Below, one piece after another: positions 18,601 through 28,191 of a stretch of 64,000 bases of DNA. The stretch's first letter is position 1. Each line of letters begins with the position of its first letter. A model generated the notes under the pieces. It worked only from the letters and a program-made list of their open reading frames with translations, did not search any database and had not been told where the DNA came from. The position numbers and the translations under genes are program-made. The stretch is taken from assembly GCF_013201545.1 (NCBI RefSeq), contig NZ_CP053746.1:1341001-1405000 (forward strand), in the 5' to 3' direction. The stretch comes from Pseudomonas graminis. GTDB lineage: Bacteria; Pseudomonadota; Gammaproteobacteria; Pseudomonadales; Pseudomonadaceae.

Positions 18601-21600
18601 TCGGGACAAGGCTGAACTTCCTGTCCGGCGGCGACCTGATCGAGCATGTTGATCAGCGCTTCATGGGCCTTTTCGGCTTCGTCGAAAAAACGCTCGCTGA
18701 CGGCAAGGCTGCTCTCCTCCACGGCGCCATACAGGTCGAGCAGTGCTTCGCAGAGTTCGTCGACCTGAGGCAGGTCGGCCATATGTGCGCCGTGGCCGAG
18801 CATGGTCAATTCGTCCAGCAGCGCATTCAGTTCCTGGCGGTGGCCGGGGTGCAGGCGCCAGTCTTTGAGCAGGTTGTCGGCGTCCAGCAGGATGTCCATT
18901 CCCTCGGCCAGAAAGCTCGCGATCAACTGCGGATTACGCCGCGTGCGCAGGCCATTGCTGTCGTCGCTCAAGGCATCGGCCAGCCGTGCGTCAAGCAGCT
19001 CCTGGGCCCGTTGAATCAGTGCGGCAGCGCCTTCGATGGGCAGCAGCGGGTCGACATTCAGCTGAGCCAGACCTTGATGGAACAAAGGCTCGGCCGCACG
19101 CAGCAGGTCGATTTCGTCCTGGCCGACCGCGATCAGGTTGGTCTTGAACTCGCGAACGAGTTGATCCAGCGGGCTCGCCAGCTCGGCAATCGGCAGGACG
19201 CCTGCCATGTACGCGCTGCCTTTGAGGGTGTGCAGCGCGCGCAGCAAATCGTTGCTGAATACGGGCGCATCGGCGTCCTGCGAGGCGTCGAGATAACGGC
19301 TCACCGTGTTCAGGTGGGTATGGGCTTCCTGACGGAAGATCTCCAGCAACTGCGGGTCAAAACCCTCTTCGTCCTCCGGCCGTTGCGCAGACTCGACGTC
19401 ACCTGCCTCGCCCTGGGCCAGCGCGTGAGCCTGGGCGGCCAGTTGGTCGACATCGTCACGCTGACGCTGAACGTCCTCGGCGAAATCGCGAATCACGTCC
19501 GGCAGCAAAGTCTGTACGTCCGTGAGCAACTTCTGCACCCGTGCATCCGGCTCGACGCTGTGTTCCAGCACGCGGTTCAGCAGGTTCTCTACCGACCACG
19601 CCAGCTCGCCCAGAATCAGCGCGCGCACCATCCGGCCGCTGCCCTTGAGGGTGTGAAACGCCCGACGAATCTCGCCCAGCGCCGAGAGATTGCCGGGATC
19701 GGCAAGCCAGCGGGGCACGTACTCGCGCAGGGCTTCGAGCATCTCGTCGGTTTCTTCGAGGAAGACTTCGCGCAACTCGTCATCAATCGCCTGCTCACCC
19801 TTCGGCGGCGGCAACAAGCTGGCCGGCATGTTTCGCGCCGGCGGGTTGACCGCCGACAGCGGGCTGGCCAGCACTTCGGCGAGGGTGCGGCTCGGGCTGA
19901 CCAGGGCCTGCCGCTCGTGCAGATCCTGCAGTTCTTCTTCGCTGATGACTTCTTCGAGCACCGGCACATCCACCGCATCGGGCACCGGCGAGTAACCGAG
20001 CCGGGCGAGACTTTCCTGGGCCAGGTCCAGCACATGTTCACCCGGCGCTTCCGGGTCTTCGGCCATGCGTTCGAGGTAGTACTCGACGCCGATGATCACG
20101 TCCGCCAAGTGATCGAGCTGCGAGGCCGCCGGGCTCTCAGCGTCGACCAGCAAGCGCTCGGTGATGTAGTCGTTACAGGCCGCCAGCAGGCCGGATGCCC
20201 GCGCCAGCGGAATCATCGCCAGCGCGCCGCGCACCTGAACCAATTGCTCCGACAGCGGCAGCAGACGTGCCCGGTCCATTTCGCCGTCGACGTAGGCGTC
20301 GATCACATCCTTGGCCTGCTGAAGGACGATGCGCGCTTCCTTGATGACCAGCTGATGAATCTGGCTGAGGTCCGTGGTCGGCAGACGGCTCTCTTCGGGG
20401 CTGCTCTGGTTGACGGTTCCGGCCATGCCCGCGAGAGTCGATTCGACGTACAGCAGCGCGCCGGCGACGTCCATCAACGAGGCATCGTCGGGCTCGCGCT
20501 GCCCTTGGGCCATGCCCTGCACCACGGTCATCTGATCAATGATGACTTTGCGCGGCTGCCCAAAGCCCAGCACCGCCAGGGTGTCGGCGATCTGCCGCAG
20601 CGGTGGCAGCAACGCACTCAGCTCGCTGACGTGCTGACGATCTCCGCGCACGAACACATCAAGCCGCTCCTTGGTCCGCACCAGCTCATCACACAGCGCA
20701 ATGATCACAGAGCGCATGGCGTCGCGGTCCGGCCCGGCCATGCGCGCGCGTTCTTCAGCGACCAACGCACTGTGCGGCAGGGCATCGGCGAGGGCGTATT
20801 GGTCCTTAAGGTCCGTCATCTTCTGCGCCTCGCTGTCGGACTTGGCGATGTAAAACAACAGGCTTTTCAGGAGTTCGTCGGGCGCAGGCTGATTAATCCC
20901 CTCGATGCCTTGATCCAGCAGACGCTTCAGCTCTTTGTCAGCGTCCTTGAACAGGCTGCGCAGCGCCGGGCTGTTGGTGAAGTTACCGCTGACCATGGTT
21001 TCGACCAGCGCGGAAGCGATGCGCCAAAGCGGTTCGAGCGGCGCGTCCTCGCACAACACTTCAAGCCGCGCGAACACCTTGCCCATGTAACCGAGTTGAG
21101 TCTGCACGTCCTGATCGCGAAGCAGCCCGACCAGCGCGGTTTGCAGCGTCTGCCGCAGTTTGCGCAGCTTCGCGGGCAGCTCCGGGCTGTCGCGCTCGGC
21201 CAATGCGTCGGCATCAAGGGCAGGGATAGACAGCAATTGTGGCGAGAACAGGCTGGTTTCCGACAACAGGCTTTCGCCCCGGGCGCTGCGCAGATCATTG
21301 AGCAGCGGCAGCACCACCAGCGGCAGATCACGGCGAGCGGAATGCACACGCTCCAGGTAGAGCGGCAGTTGGGTCATCGCCAGATTCAGCAGCTGAATCG
21401 CTTCGCTTTCCTGGCTGACGTGGCCCTGCTTGAGGGCCAGCGCCAGCTGTTCAATCTCCTCGGCGAACAACGCGGCGCCGTAGAACTCGATCATCTGCAG
21501 GCTGCCATGAACCTGGTGGATGAGGTCAAGGCAAACGTCCATCGCCGATGCGTCGTGGGGTCGGGCGACGAAGGTGTCCAGTGCCTGTCGGGCGTGGGTG

Positions 21601-21662
21601 AGGGTTTCGGCTATTTCGCCTTTGACCCACTCCAGGGCCACGTAATCGTGACGGTCAGCCAT
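15681..21662 (-). CDS. chpA: Multidomain chemotaxis histidine kinase/response regulator of twitching motility
   Basis: A 1993-residue CheA-like hybrid kinase that controls type IV pilus function. Histidine phosphotransfer motifs are at H49 (IHQVHGS), H670, H811, H1117 and H1264 (each HTLKG, or HTLKG-like). A threonine variant sits at T954 (TMLGHGAHM). The kinase core follows: N box MLRNAVDHGLE near 1572, then DDGAGV, and GRGVGMDVV near 1670. A CheW domain leads to a C-terminal receiver from about 1870 (VVDDSVTVRK, LLDIEMPRMDG). The start has CCGGAG upstream. It lies 90 bases after pilJ, with no pilK gene between. Confidence 0.96.
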   Translation of the reverse strand: MADRHDYVALEWVKGEIAETLTHARQALDTFVARPHDASAMDVCLDLIHQVHGSLQMIEFYGAALFAEEIEQLALALKQGHVSQESEAIQLLNLAMTQLPLYLERVHSARRDLPLVVLPLLNDLRSARGESLLSETSLFSPQLLSIPALDADALAERDSPELPAKLRKLRQTLQTALVGLLRDQDVQTQLGYMGKVFARLEVLCEDAPLEPLWRIASALVETMVSGNFTNSPALRSLFKDADKELKRLLDQGIEGINQPAPDELLKSLLFYIAKSDSEAQKMTDLKDQYALADALPHSALVAEERARMAGPDRDAMRSVIIALCDELVRTKERLDVFVRGDRQHVSELSALLPPLRQIADTLAVLGFGQPRKVIIDQMTVVQGMAQGQREPDDASLMDVAGALLYVESTLAGMAGTVNQSSPEESRLPTTDLSQIHQLVIKEARIVLQQAKDVIDAYVDGEMDRARLLPLSEQLVQVRGALAMIPLARASGLLAACNDYITERLLVDAESPAASQLDHLADVIIGVEYYLERMAEDPEAPGEHVLDLAQESLARLGYSPVPDAVDVPVLEEVISEEELQDLHERQALVSPSRTLAEVLASPLSAVNPPARNMPASLLPPPKGEQAIDDELREVFLEETDEMLEALREYVPRWLADPGNLSALGEIRRAFHTLKGSGRMVRALILGELAWSVENLLNRVLEHSVEPDARVQKLLTDVQTLLPDVIRDFAEDVQRQRDDVDQLAAQAHALAQGEAGDVESAQRPEDEEGFDPQLLEIFRQEAHTHLNTVSRYLDASQDADAPVFSNDLLRALHTLKGSAYMAGVLPIAELASPLDQLVREFKTNLIAVGQDEIDLLRAAEPLFHQGLAQLNVDPLLPIEGAAALIQRAQELLDARLADALSDDSNGLRTRRNPQLIASFLAEGMDILLDADNLLKDWRLHPGHRQELNALLDELTMLGHGAHMADLPQVDELCEALLDLYGAVEESSLAVSERFFDEAEKAHEALINMLDQVAAGQEVQPCPERVSALRGLLAEALDPGAMGVIKSDGAGATHITEMEEVSERLARPAQPASDDFDQEIVEIFLEEAMDILDIAGPALQRWLDDPDNPLPLSSLQRDLHTLKGGARMAEIGPVGDLGHELESLYEGLLDRRCGYSPQLAELLVHSHDHLSLMLEQLQHRSALTSPAHLIEKIREFRQRNCYLLPHDGETRNVSSMIHSLDERDPELLEIFLEEADDIIESSSAALVRWQADPHNALEVENLLRDLHTLKGGARMVEIAPIGDLAHELESLYEGLSAGALKNSALLNGLLQSGHDMLADMVDAVRGYEPLPNPALLIESIAHYTSSGTARDAVDTPQDAPAQVPAAAVDPASAQAEADGERTGPEMIKVPAEQLEDLANLAGETSIFRGRVEQQVSDAQITLVEMETTIERMRDQLRRLDIETQGRILSRDHHVDRRGYEAFDPLEMDRHSQLQQLSRALFESASDLMDLKETLDTRAHEAETLLQQQARVNTQLQESLMRTRMVPFERMVPRLRRIVRQVSGELNKKVKFDVINAEGEMDRNVLERMVAPLEHMLRNAVDHGLESVEERLAAGKPEWGHITLSLAHEGGDIVIEMRDDGAGVDFEAVRRKAIKRGMIGPDAELSEHDILQFILRPGFSTAETITQISGRGVGMDVVHAEVKDLGGSMVIDSKAGEGARFRVRLPFSVSVNRALMVQCGEEQYAVPLNSIEGIVRVMPSELESCYHTVPPRYEYSGRSYELRYLGELLNNGHPPKLSGQPQTQPLPVLLVHVHDQWVAVQVDALAGSREIVVKNLGPQFSSIPGIAGATILGDGRVVLILDLFAHIRRFHAKLLALQVAGHAPVRYVEPEQARPLLVMVVDDSVTVRKVTGRLLERNGMNVLTAKDGVDAMALLQEHTPDIMLLDIEMPRMDGFEVVSKIRGDDALKHLPIIMITSRSGQKHRDHAMALGVNEYMSKPYQEAALLESIAHWSHAHV

Positions 21663-21752
21663 GGTGACTCCGGTTGCCTGTGCTCTGACGCTGCTTCATT
21701 TGCGATAACGGGTGCATTAACGGGGCTATCAAACGGGCGCTCACGACGGCCA

Positions 21753-23789
21753 TCAATGCCGCGATGTCGGCAGCGTAAAGCCGGAAACCGAGCGGCGCAT
21801 CTCGCTGGCCATCTTCGCCAGATTGCCCATGCTCCGGGCAGTCGCCGCCGTGCCTGAGGTGGTCTGCGTGGTGGTCTGTTGGATCACCAGCATGGTCGAC
21901 GAAATCTGCTGGCCCAACTCAGCCTGCTGCTGCGCCGCGTTGGTGATGCTCTCGACCAGCGCGGCGAGGATCTTCGACACCCCTTCGATTTCTTCCAGCG
22001 CAACGCCGGCGTCCTGCGCCAGCCGCGCACCGCGCACCACTTCGGCGGTGGTCTGCTCCATGGAGATCACCGCTTCGTTGGTGTCGTTCTGAATCGCGCG
22101 CACCAGCGTTTCGATCTGCTTGGTCGCTGACGACGAGCGCTCGGCCAGCCGCTGTACCTCATCGGCCACCACCGCGAAACCGCGCCCGGCATCGCCGGCC
22201 ATCGAGGCCTGGATCGCGGCGTTGAGCGCAAGAATGTTGGTCTGGTCGGCAATGTCATCAATCAGGCTGACGATGTCGCCAATCTCCTGGGAAGACTCGC
22301 CCAACCGCTTGATGCGCTTGGACGTGTCTTGAATCTGCTCGCGGATGTTGTCCATGCCGGTGATGGTGTTGTGCACCACCTCGTTGCCCTTGTTGGCGAT
22401 GGTCACAGACCGCTCGGCCACCGCAACGGACTCGGACGCGTTGGCCGAGACCTGATCGATGGAGGTTGCCATGTCATGGATGGCGTTAGAGGCCGCTGCG
22501 ATCTGCAACGCCTGATGCTCGGACGCCGCGGCCAATTGGGTCGCAGTGGTCTGCGTGTCTTTCACGGCGCCGAACACTTGCTCGGCGGTGAGGTTGATGG
22601 TCGACACCAACTCGCGCAGTTGATCGATGGAGTAGTTGATCGAATCGGCAATCGCGCCGGTGAAATCCTCGGTCACCGAGGCGGCCACGGTCAGGTCCCC
22701 GTCCGCCAGGTTTTCGATCTCGTCGAGCAGGCGCATGATCGCGTTCTGGTTGCGCTCGTTCTTCTCTGCGGTTTCGCGCAGTTGCCGGTTGGTTTCGCGC
22801 ACCATCACCAGGCCAATCAGGATGATCGACGCCAAGGCCAGCAGGCCGAGTATGTAGCCGCCATAGCTGTACGCCGCGCGCCCACCGGCCATGTGCTCGA
22901 AACTGTTGGCCAGCACCGAGGCTTCGTCGAGGAGCGTCTGCGAGAGGTTGAAGATGCTGCCCGCCGCTTCACGGACTTCCAGCAGCTCCGGCGAGGTTTC
23001 AAGGATTTCGTCGACCGACCCCGAGACGAACTGGAACAGCTCGGCAATCTCGGCCAGCCGCGCCCGCGCATCGCGGTCTTCGACCTGGGCGATTTTCAGG
23101 GTGGCATTCCCTTCGAGCATGCCGTTGAGCACACGCCCGAACTGGCTGGCATCACGACCGAAAGCATCCGCTGCCTGAACCGCGGTTTCGTCACCGGACA
23201 ACACCGTGTTCACCGCACCCAGTATCCGCTCGGCCAGCAGCGACTGCCGCTGCGCGAGGGCGACTTGAGCCGCGGGCGCACGGGTTTGCAGGAGAATGTC
23301 GACGACCTTTTCGGATTCGATCTGCAATTGCGGGATAGTCTCGGCGAGCGTCGCCGCGACCTGATGCAGCGAGAGCACGGTCTGCTCACGGGCCAGAATC
23401 ACGTCGGTGCTTTTGCGCAGATTCTCCCAGTCGTTCTGTACCGCTTTCAGCTCATCGCTCACCGCAGCGGGCGCAGCAGGCAGGCCGGTGTTCTTGTCGC
23501 CTTTCTTCAAATACTGCCAGCGCGTGTCGAAGTCGTTGCGCGCGTCGGCCAACAGCTTGAATGCCGCCGCCTTGCCCGCCGCCGCTTCCGTGGCGTTCTT
23601 GGCGATGCGCTGGGACAGCACGCGAAGCTCGCCGGCGTGGCCGATGTATTGTTTGTCGTAGTTGGATTGCGTGCTGAGGTACGCGAAGTTGACGAACAGC
23701 AGCATGATGAAAACGATGAGGCAGATGAACAGCACGACGATCTGCGATCGACTGCGCGCGCCTTCCAGTGACTTGCCGGTATTACTCAT
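21753..23789 (-). CDS. pilJ: Methyl-accepting chemotaxis protein of the Pil-Chp system
   Basis: A 678-residue transducer. One membrane helix lies near residues 17-40, a periplasmic region carries a PilJ-type sensor, and a second helix lies near 310-330 ([16 protein letters not shown]). The cytoplasmic signalling domain has the conserved hairpin tip [20 protein letters not shown] followed by [15 protein letters not shown]. It feeds ChpA through PilI and ChpC. Length matches the family. Confidence 0.95.
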   Translation of the reverse strand: MSNTGKSLEGARSRSQIVVLFICLIVFIMLLFVNFAYLSTQSNYDKQYIGHAGELRVLSQRIAKNATEAAAGKAAAFKLLADARNDFDTRWQYLKKGDKNTGLPAAPAAVSDELKAVQNDWENLRKSTDVILAREQTVLSLHQVAATLAETIPQLQIESEKVVDILLQTRAPAAQVALAQRQSLLAERILGAVNTVLSGDETAVQAADAFGRDASQFGRVLNGMLEGNATLKIAQVEDRDARARLAEIAELFQFVSGSVDEILETSPELLEVREAAGSIFNLSQTLLDEASVLANSFEHMAGGRAAYSYGGYILGLLALASIILIGLVMVRETNRQLRETAEKNERNQNAIMRLLDEIENLADGDLTVAASVTEDFTGAIADSINYSIDQLRELVSTINLTAEQVFGAVKDTQTTATQLAAASEHQALQIAAASNAIHDMATSIDQVSANASESVAVAERSVTIANKGNEVVHNTITGMDNIREQIQDTSKRIKRLGESSQEIGDIVSLIDDIADQTNILALNAAIQASMAGDAGRGFAVVADEVQRLAERSSSATKQIETLVRAIQNDTNEAVISMEQTTAEVVRGARLAQDAGVALEEIEGVSKILAALVESITNAAQQQAELGQQISSTMLVIQQTTTQTTSGTAATARSMGNLAKMASEMRRSVSGFTLPTSRH

Positions 23790-23863
23790 TGCTCAGGGCT
23801 CCGCCTGATGTTCGATTGAGGGGGGCATTAGCCGTCTGGACAGGCACTGTTCAACGCCGCACA

Positions 23864-24403
23864 TCAGAGCGCAACATCCATAAACTCAGGCGACTGTACC
23901 AGCGCGCGAGGGCTGAACACCTGCCAGGCCTGCTCGCGCACAAAACGCCCCCGTGTGTACGGCGCGACGCGGGGTTCGCTGTCGTGACCCGCTTCAGGCA
24001 TCAGGCTCCGCTCGCTGAAATGCTGCATGCCCAACACCTCGTCGATGAGCAGACCGACGAACACACCCTCGAAGTCGATGACCAGCACGCGCCGGTGTTT
24101 GCGCTGGGGTGAAAGTTCGTGACCAAAAAAGGCGCACAGATCCATGATCGGCAACAAGCGGCCGCGCAGATTGGCGATTCCGCAAACCCACGCCTTGGCG
24201 CCCGGCAATACCGCGCAGCGCGGTTCGTGAAGGATTTCGTCGACCTCGCCCATGGGCGCCACGTAATGGCGCTCGCCCATGCGGAAGCCAATGCCGCCCC
24301 AACCTTGTTGTCGGGTTTCCTGCAACGGCAGGCCGGCAGCGAGGGAGCGGCAGCGCTGGTCGATATCGAGCAGCAGCTGGAAGGCGGTTTGTGACCGAGC
24401 CAT
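23864..24403 (-). CDS. pilI: CheW-like adaptor PilI
   Basis: A 179-residue CheW-domain protein with VAPMGEVDEIL, then VCGIANLRGRLLPIMDLCAF, and VLVIDFEGVFVGLLIDEVLG. It couples PilJ to ChpA. It follows pilH by 16 bases and precedes pilJ by 74 bases on the same strand. Confidence 0.93.
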   Translation of the reverse strand: MARSQTAFQLLLDIDQRCRSLAAGLPLQETRQQGWGGIGFRMGERHYVAPMGEVDEILHEPRCAVLPGAKAWVCGIANLRGRLLPIMDLCAFFGHELSPQRKHRRVLVIDFEGVFVGLLIDEVLGMQHFSERSLMPEAGHDSEPRVAPYTRGRFVREQAWQVFSPRALVQSPEFMDVAL

Positions 24404-24419
24404 GAGCGTCAGCCGGGGG

Positions 24420-24785
24420 TCAGCCCGCGAGCACCGCGTTCAGGGTTTTCATGAGGGTTTCTTCGTCCACTGGCTTGGTCAGGTAATCCCGCGCGCCCTG
24501 GCGTTTGCCCCAGACCTTGTCGGTTTCCTGATCTTTAGTGGTAATCATGATGACGGGGATCATGCTGGTGTCAGCGTCTTTGGTCAGCTGACGAGTCGCC
24601 TGAAAACCGTTGAGGCCCGGCATGACGATGTCCATCAACACGGCATCGGGCTTTTCCTGCCGGGCCAGGGCCACGCCGTCGGCACCGTTTTCGGCCTTGA
24701 GTACCTGGTGGCCGTGCTTCTCCAGCATGCCGGTCAGCTTGTACATTTCGGTCGGCGAGTCATCGACGATCAGAATTCGAGCCAT
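24420..24785 (-). CDS. pilH: Single-domain response regulator PilH
   Basis: A 121-residue receiver with no output domain. The acidic pocket is VDDS at residues 8-9, the phospho-acceptor is D52 in LMDIVMPGLNG, and the conserved lysine is in YLTKPVDEE. In P. aeruginosa PilH modulates PilG/pilus retraction signalling from ChpA. Confidence 0.95.
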   Translation of the reverse strand: MARILIVDDSPTEMYKLTGMLEKHGHQVLKAENGADGVALARQEKPDAVLMDIVMPGLNGFQATRQLTKDADTSMIPVIMITTKDQETDKVWGKRQGARDYLTKPVDEETLMKTLNAVLAG

Positions 24786-24830
24786 GGTGCTTCCCCATAG
24801 AAAAAGCCGTCCCGCACAAGGGGGTCGGCA

Positions 24831-25241
24831 TCAAGATAGTTGTTGTTCGACTGCAACGAACCCGGGCACATGGGCCTTGATCGCACTGAGCAGTTCTTCC
24901 TTGCTGAACGGTTTGGTCAAAAACTGATCGGAACCGACGATGCGCCCCTTGGCCTTGTCGAAGAGCCCGTCCCTTGAGGACAACATGATCACCGGCGTGG
25001 ATTTGAACGCCCGATTGTTCTTGATCAACGCGCACGTCTGATACCCGTCGAGCCTGGGCATCATGATGTCGACGAAAATGATTCTGGGATGATTGTCGGC
25101 AATCTTGGCCAGTGCGTCGAAGCCGTCGATGGCGGTGATCACTTCACAGCCGACGTTTTTCAGCAGCGTCTCGGCGGTGCGACGAATCGTTCGGGAGTCG
25201 TCGATGACCATCACTTTCAATGGGGCTGAATGCTGTTCCAT
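24831..25241 (-). CDS. pilG: Single-domain response regulator PilG
   Basis: First gene of the Pil-Chp operon. I start at the ATG at 25241 (MEQHSAPLKVMVIDDS) giving 136 residues. The longer open frame adds an arginine-rich leader not typical of the family. Acidic pocket D14-D15, phospho-acceptor D58 in FVDIMMPRLDG, lysine in LTKPFSKEE. It transmits the ChpA signal to pilus extension. Confidence 0.94.
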   Translation of the reverse strand: MEQHSAPLKVMVIDDSRTIRRTAETLLKNVGCEVITAIDGFDALAKIADNHPRIIFVDIMMPRLDGYQTCALIKNNRAFKSTPVIMLSSRDGLFDKAKGRIVGSDQFLTKPFSKEELLSAIKAHVPGFVAVEQQLS

Positions 25242-25482
25242 ATCTGCTCTACCATCGCCGCGGCGAATCAGATGGGTTGCCTTCCGCCGGGCATCTGGTT
25301 TTGGGTCGGGATGATCGGGAGGCGCCAGAGACAGCTGGCGCGACACCGGATGCCGAGCCTTTTTAGCACACTCTCCACGGTCAATCCATAAAGCCTTGCC
25401 CCTTGACCCAAAGCCGGCGCGGCGCCACCCTGACGCCTATTTTCGGCCTGTCGTGGCCATTACCGATCAGAGGATATTACCC

Positions 25483-26439
25483 ATGAGCATTCGCCTGGGA
25501 ATCGTCATGGACCCCATCGAGCGCATCTCCTATAAAAAGGACAGCTCGCTGGCCATGCTCCTGGCAGCGCAGGCCCGCGGCTGGTCGTTGTTCTATATGG
25601 AGCAGCACGACCTGTACCAGGACGCCGGCCAGGCCCGCGCCCGCATGAAACCGCTGAAAGTCTTCGCCGACCCGGCTCACTGGTTCGAGCTGGAAGCCGA
25701 AGTCGACAGCGGTCTGGATGATCTGGACGTGATCCTGATGCGCAAGGATCCGCCGTTCGACATGGAGTTCGTCTACTCCACCTATCTGCTCGAACAAGCC
25801 GAGCGCGCCGGCGTGCTGGTGGTCAACAAGCCGCAAAGCCTGCGTGACTGCAACGAGAAGCTGTTCGCCACGCTGTTCCCGCAATGCACGCCGCCCACGC
25901 TGGTCAGCCGTCGTGCGGACATCATCCGTGAGTTCGCTGCGAAGCACGGCGATGTCATTCTCAAGCCGCTGGACGGCATGGGCGGCGCATCGATCTTCCG
26001 CCACCGCGTCGGTGACCCGAACCTGTCGGTGATCCTCGAAACCCTGACCAAGCATGGCCATGAGCAGATCATGGCGCAGGCGTATCTGCCGGCGATCAAG
26101 GACGGCGACAAGCGCATTCTGATGGTTGACGGCGAACCGGTTCCGTATTGCCTGGCAAGGATCCCGGCCGCTGGCGAAACACGAGGCAATCTGGCAGCAG
26201 GTGGTCGTGGCGAAGCCCGCCCTCTGACGGACCGCGATCGCTGGATCGCCGCCGAAATCGGCCCGACGCTGCGGGAAAAAGGCTTGCTGTTTGTAGGCCT
26301 GGACGTAATTGGCGAGCACCTGACCGAAATCAACGTCACCAGCCCGACCTGCATCCGCGAGATCGACAACGCGTTCGGGACGGACATTGGCGGCATGTTG
26401 ATGGATGTGATCGAGAAGAAGCTGCAGGCGCGCGCTTAA
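25483..26439 (+). CDS. gshB: Glutathione synthetase
   Basis: Joins gamma-glutamylcysteine and glycine with ATP. Starts at the ATG at 25483 (MSIRLGIVMDPIERISYKKD), with AGAGG upstream; 318 residues, normal length. ATP-grasp motifs include ILKPLDGMGGASIF, KDGDKRILMVDG and LTEINVTSPTC. It diverges from pilG, 241 bases apart, as in other Pseudomonas. Confidence 0.96.
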   Translation: MSIRLGIVMDPIERISYKKDSSLAMLLAAQARGWSLFYMEQHDLYQDAGQARARMKPLKVFADPAHWFELEAEVDSGLDDLDVILMRKDPPFDMEFVYSTYLLEQAERAGVLVVNKPQSLRDCNEKLFATLFPQCTPPTLVSRRADIIREFAAKHGDVILKPLDGMGGASIFRHRVGDPNLSVILETLTKHGHEQIMAQAYLPAIKDGDKRILMVDGEPVPYCLARIPAAGETRGNLAAGGRGEARPLTDRDRWIAAEIGPTLREKGLLFVGLDVIGEHLTEINVTSPTCIREIDNAFGTDIGGMLMDVIEKKLQARA

Positions 26440-26448
26440 CCCGGCTCC

Positions 26449-26478
26449 TTGTGGGAGTGACGCTGATTACTCCCACAA
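26449..26478. terminator. Hairpin after gshB
   Basis: Perfect 10-base inverted repeat TTGTGGGAGT / ACTCCCACAA around a 10-base loop, ten bases past the gshB stop. No strong T-run follows, so it may be a REP remnant acting as a terminator or mRNA-stabilising stem. Confidence 0.5.
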
Positions 26479-26611
26479 TGAAAGGCACCTTCCACTAATC
26501 GGCCCGGTGACATCAAACGCCAAGCCAGTCCTGACATTGCGTTATCATGCGCGGCCTGAATTTTTGCGCTAGGTGAGTAGTAATGCTGGCACATGTGCTG
26601 CCGGAGCGTGG

Positions 26612-27514
26612 ATGAACGCTGCGGTCGACGATGATCTCCCCCTGTCCCTGACCCGCACTGGCGTGCGCCCTGCCGATCGCCTCGGGTTTACCCTGATGAT
26701 CGCCGCACTGGTGCATCTGGCCGTCATCCTTGGCGTTGGTTTCACCTACGTCAAACCGGAAAAGATCAGCCAGACCCTGGAGATCACTCTCGCCCCTTTC
26801 AGAAGTGATACCAAGCCGAAGGACGCTGACTTCCTCGCCCAGGAAAACCAGCAGGGCAGCGGCACCCTCGACAAGAAAGCGGTGCCGAAGACCACCGAAA
26901 TCGCCCCCTATCAAGACAACCAGATCAACAAGGTCACGCCACCGCCTGCGGCCAAACCGGTGGTCAAGCAGGACGCGCCGAAGACCGCTGTCGCCACGAA
27001 AGCCCAGTCTCCGCAAAAGACCGTCGCCAAGCGCAATGAGGTCAAGCCGGAAGAACAGAAGAAAGTCGCACCGACCATCGACAGCACGCAGCTGAACAGC
27101 GAAATCGCCAGCCTCGAAGCCGAGCTGGCGGATGAGCAGCAGGCCTACGCCAAGCGTCCGAAGATCCACCGCCTGAGCGCCGCCTCGACCATGCGCGACA
27201 AAGGTGCCTGGTACAAAGAAGACTGGCGCAAGAAGATCGAGCGCATCGGCAACCTGAATTATCCGGACGAAGCGCGCCGCAAGCAGATCTACGGCAGCCT
27301 GCGGATGATGGTGTCGATCAATCGCGACGGCTCACTGTATGAAGTCTTGGTTCTCGAGTCGTCGGGTCAGCCGCTGCTGGATCAGGCCGCGCAGAAGATT
27401 GTCCGGCTGGCCGCACCGTTTGCGCCGTTCAGTGGCGATCTGGCCGATATCGACCGGCTTGAAATCATCCGTACCTGGAAATTCGCGCGCGGGGACAAGC
27501 TGTCGAGTAATTGA
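26612..27514 (+). CDS. tonB3: TonB-like energy transducer (TonB3 locus)
   Basis: 300 residues from the ATG at 26612, which has GGAG eight bases upstream. One membrane anchor near residue 30 (FTLMIAALVHLAVILGVGF) is followed by a long proline/lysine-rich periplasmic spacer. The C-terminal TonB domain carries YPDEARRKQIYGSLRMMVSI and a terminal PFAPFSGDL. In P. aeruginosa the gene at this position is tonB3, needed for twitching motility, so its place beside pilG is meaningful. It has no exbB or exbD here. Confidence 0.88.
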   Translation: MNAAVDDDLPLSLTRTGVRPADRLGFTLMIAALVHLAVILGVGFTYVKPEKISQTLEITLAPFRSDTKPKDADFLAQENQQGSGTLDKKAVPKTTEIAPYQDNQINKVTPPPAAKPVVKQDAPKTAVATKAQSPQKTVAKRNEVKPEEQKKVAPTIDSTQLNSEIASLEAELADEQQAYAKRPKIHRLSAASTMRDKGAWYKEDWRKKIERIGNLNYPDEARRKQIYGSLRMMVSINRDGSLYEVLVLESSGQPLLDQAAQKIVRLAAPFAPFSGDLADIDRLEIIRTWKFARGDKLSSN

Positions 27515-27621
27515 TCAGCCAATGCCGCGCACTATGAAACCTGACCTGCGTCGCGATTTATCCGCCCGTGAGTCGGTTCTGCCAGTTGTCACAACAGCCC
27601 CGCGACGCCACACTAGGGCTC

Positions 27622-28191
27622 ATGAAAAACGTCTCTCCGTCGTACCTCAAACACCAGTTTCTGATCGCCATGCCCCACATGCACGATGAGAACTTCGCCC
27701 AGACCTTGACCTACATCGTCGAGCACAACGCCAATGGCGCCATGGGCCTGATCGTCAACCGACCGCAAAGCCTGTCGCTGGCAGATGTCCTTGAACAGCT
27801 GCGCCCCGAATTGCCGCCTCCTGCGCGGTGCAGGGATATCCCCATTCACCTCGGCGGGCCGGTGCAAACAGATCGCGGCTTTGTCCTGCACCCTTCCGGT
27901 CAGGTCTTCCAGGCGACGGTCGACCTGGGTGGCATTTCGCTCTCGACCTCCCAGGACGTGCTTTTCTCTATCGCAGACGGCTACGGCCCTGATCAAAATC
28001 TGATCACCCTCGGCTATGCCGGCTGGGACGCCGGCCAGCTGGACGCCGAGTTTGCAGCCAACGCCTGGCTCAACTGCGCGTTCGACCCGGCAATCCTTTT
28101 CGACGTCGAAAGCGAAGACCGCCTCGACGCCGCTGCCGCTAAACTGGGCGTCAACCTGAACCTGCTGACCAGCCAGGCGGGTCACGCCTGA
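27622..28191 (+). CDS. algH: UPF0301/AlgH family protein
   Basis: 189 residues from the ATG at 27622 (MKNVSPSYLKHQFLIAMP). Conserved features are NANGAMGLIVNRP and HLGGPVQTDRGFVLH. It is the YqgE/AlgH (DUF179) family, whose biochemical role is unresolved; in P. aeruginosa it was linked to alginate gene regulation. Its stop overlaps the ruvX start. Confidence 0.92.
   Translation: MKNVSPSYLKHQFLIAMPHMHDENFAQTLTYIVEHNANGAMGLIVNRPQSLSLADVLEQLRPELPPPARCRDIPIHLGGPVQTDRGFVLHPSGQVFQATVDLGGISLSTSQDVLFSIADGYGPDQNLITLGYAGWDAGQLDAEFAANAWLNCAFDPAILFDVESEDRLDAAAAKLGVNLNLLTSQAGHA

Noticed and set aside
18372..21857. A 1161-codon open frame on the plus strand opposite chpA
   Set aside because: It is the antisense shadow of a GC-rich gene with clear domains on the minus strand, has no recognisable motif, and its composition is rich in Arg, Gln and His as such shadows are.
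22329..23771. A 480-codon plus-strand frame across pilJ
   Set aside because: Antisense shadow of pilJ; rich in His, Arg and Gln with no domain pattern.
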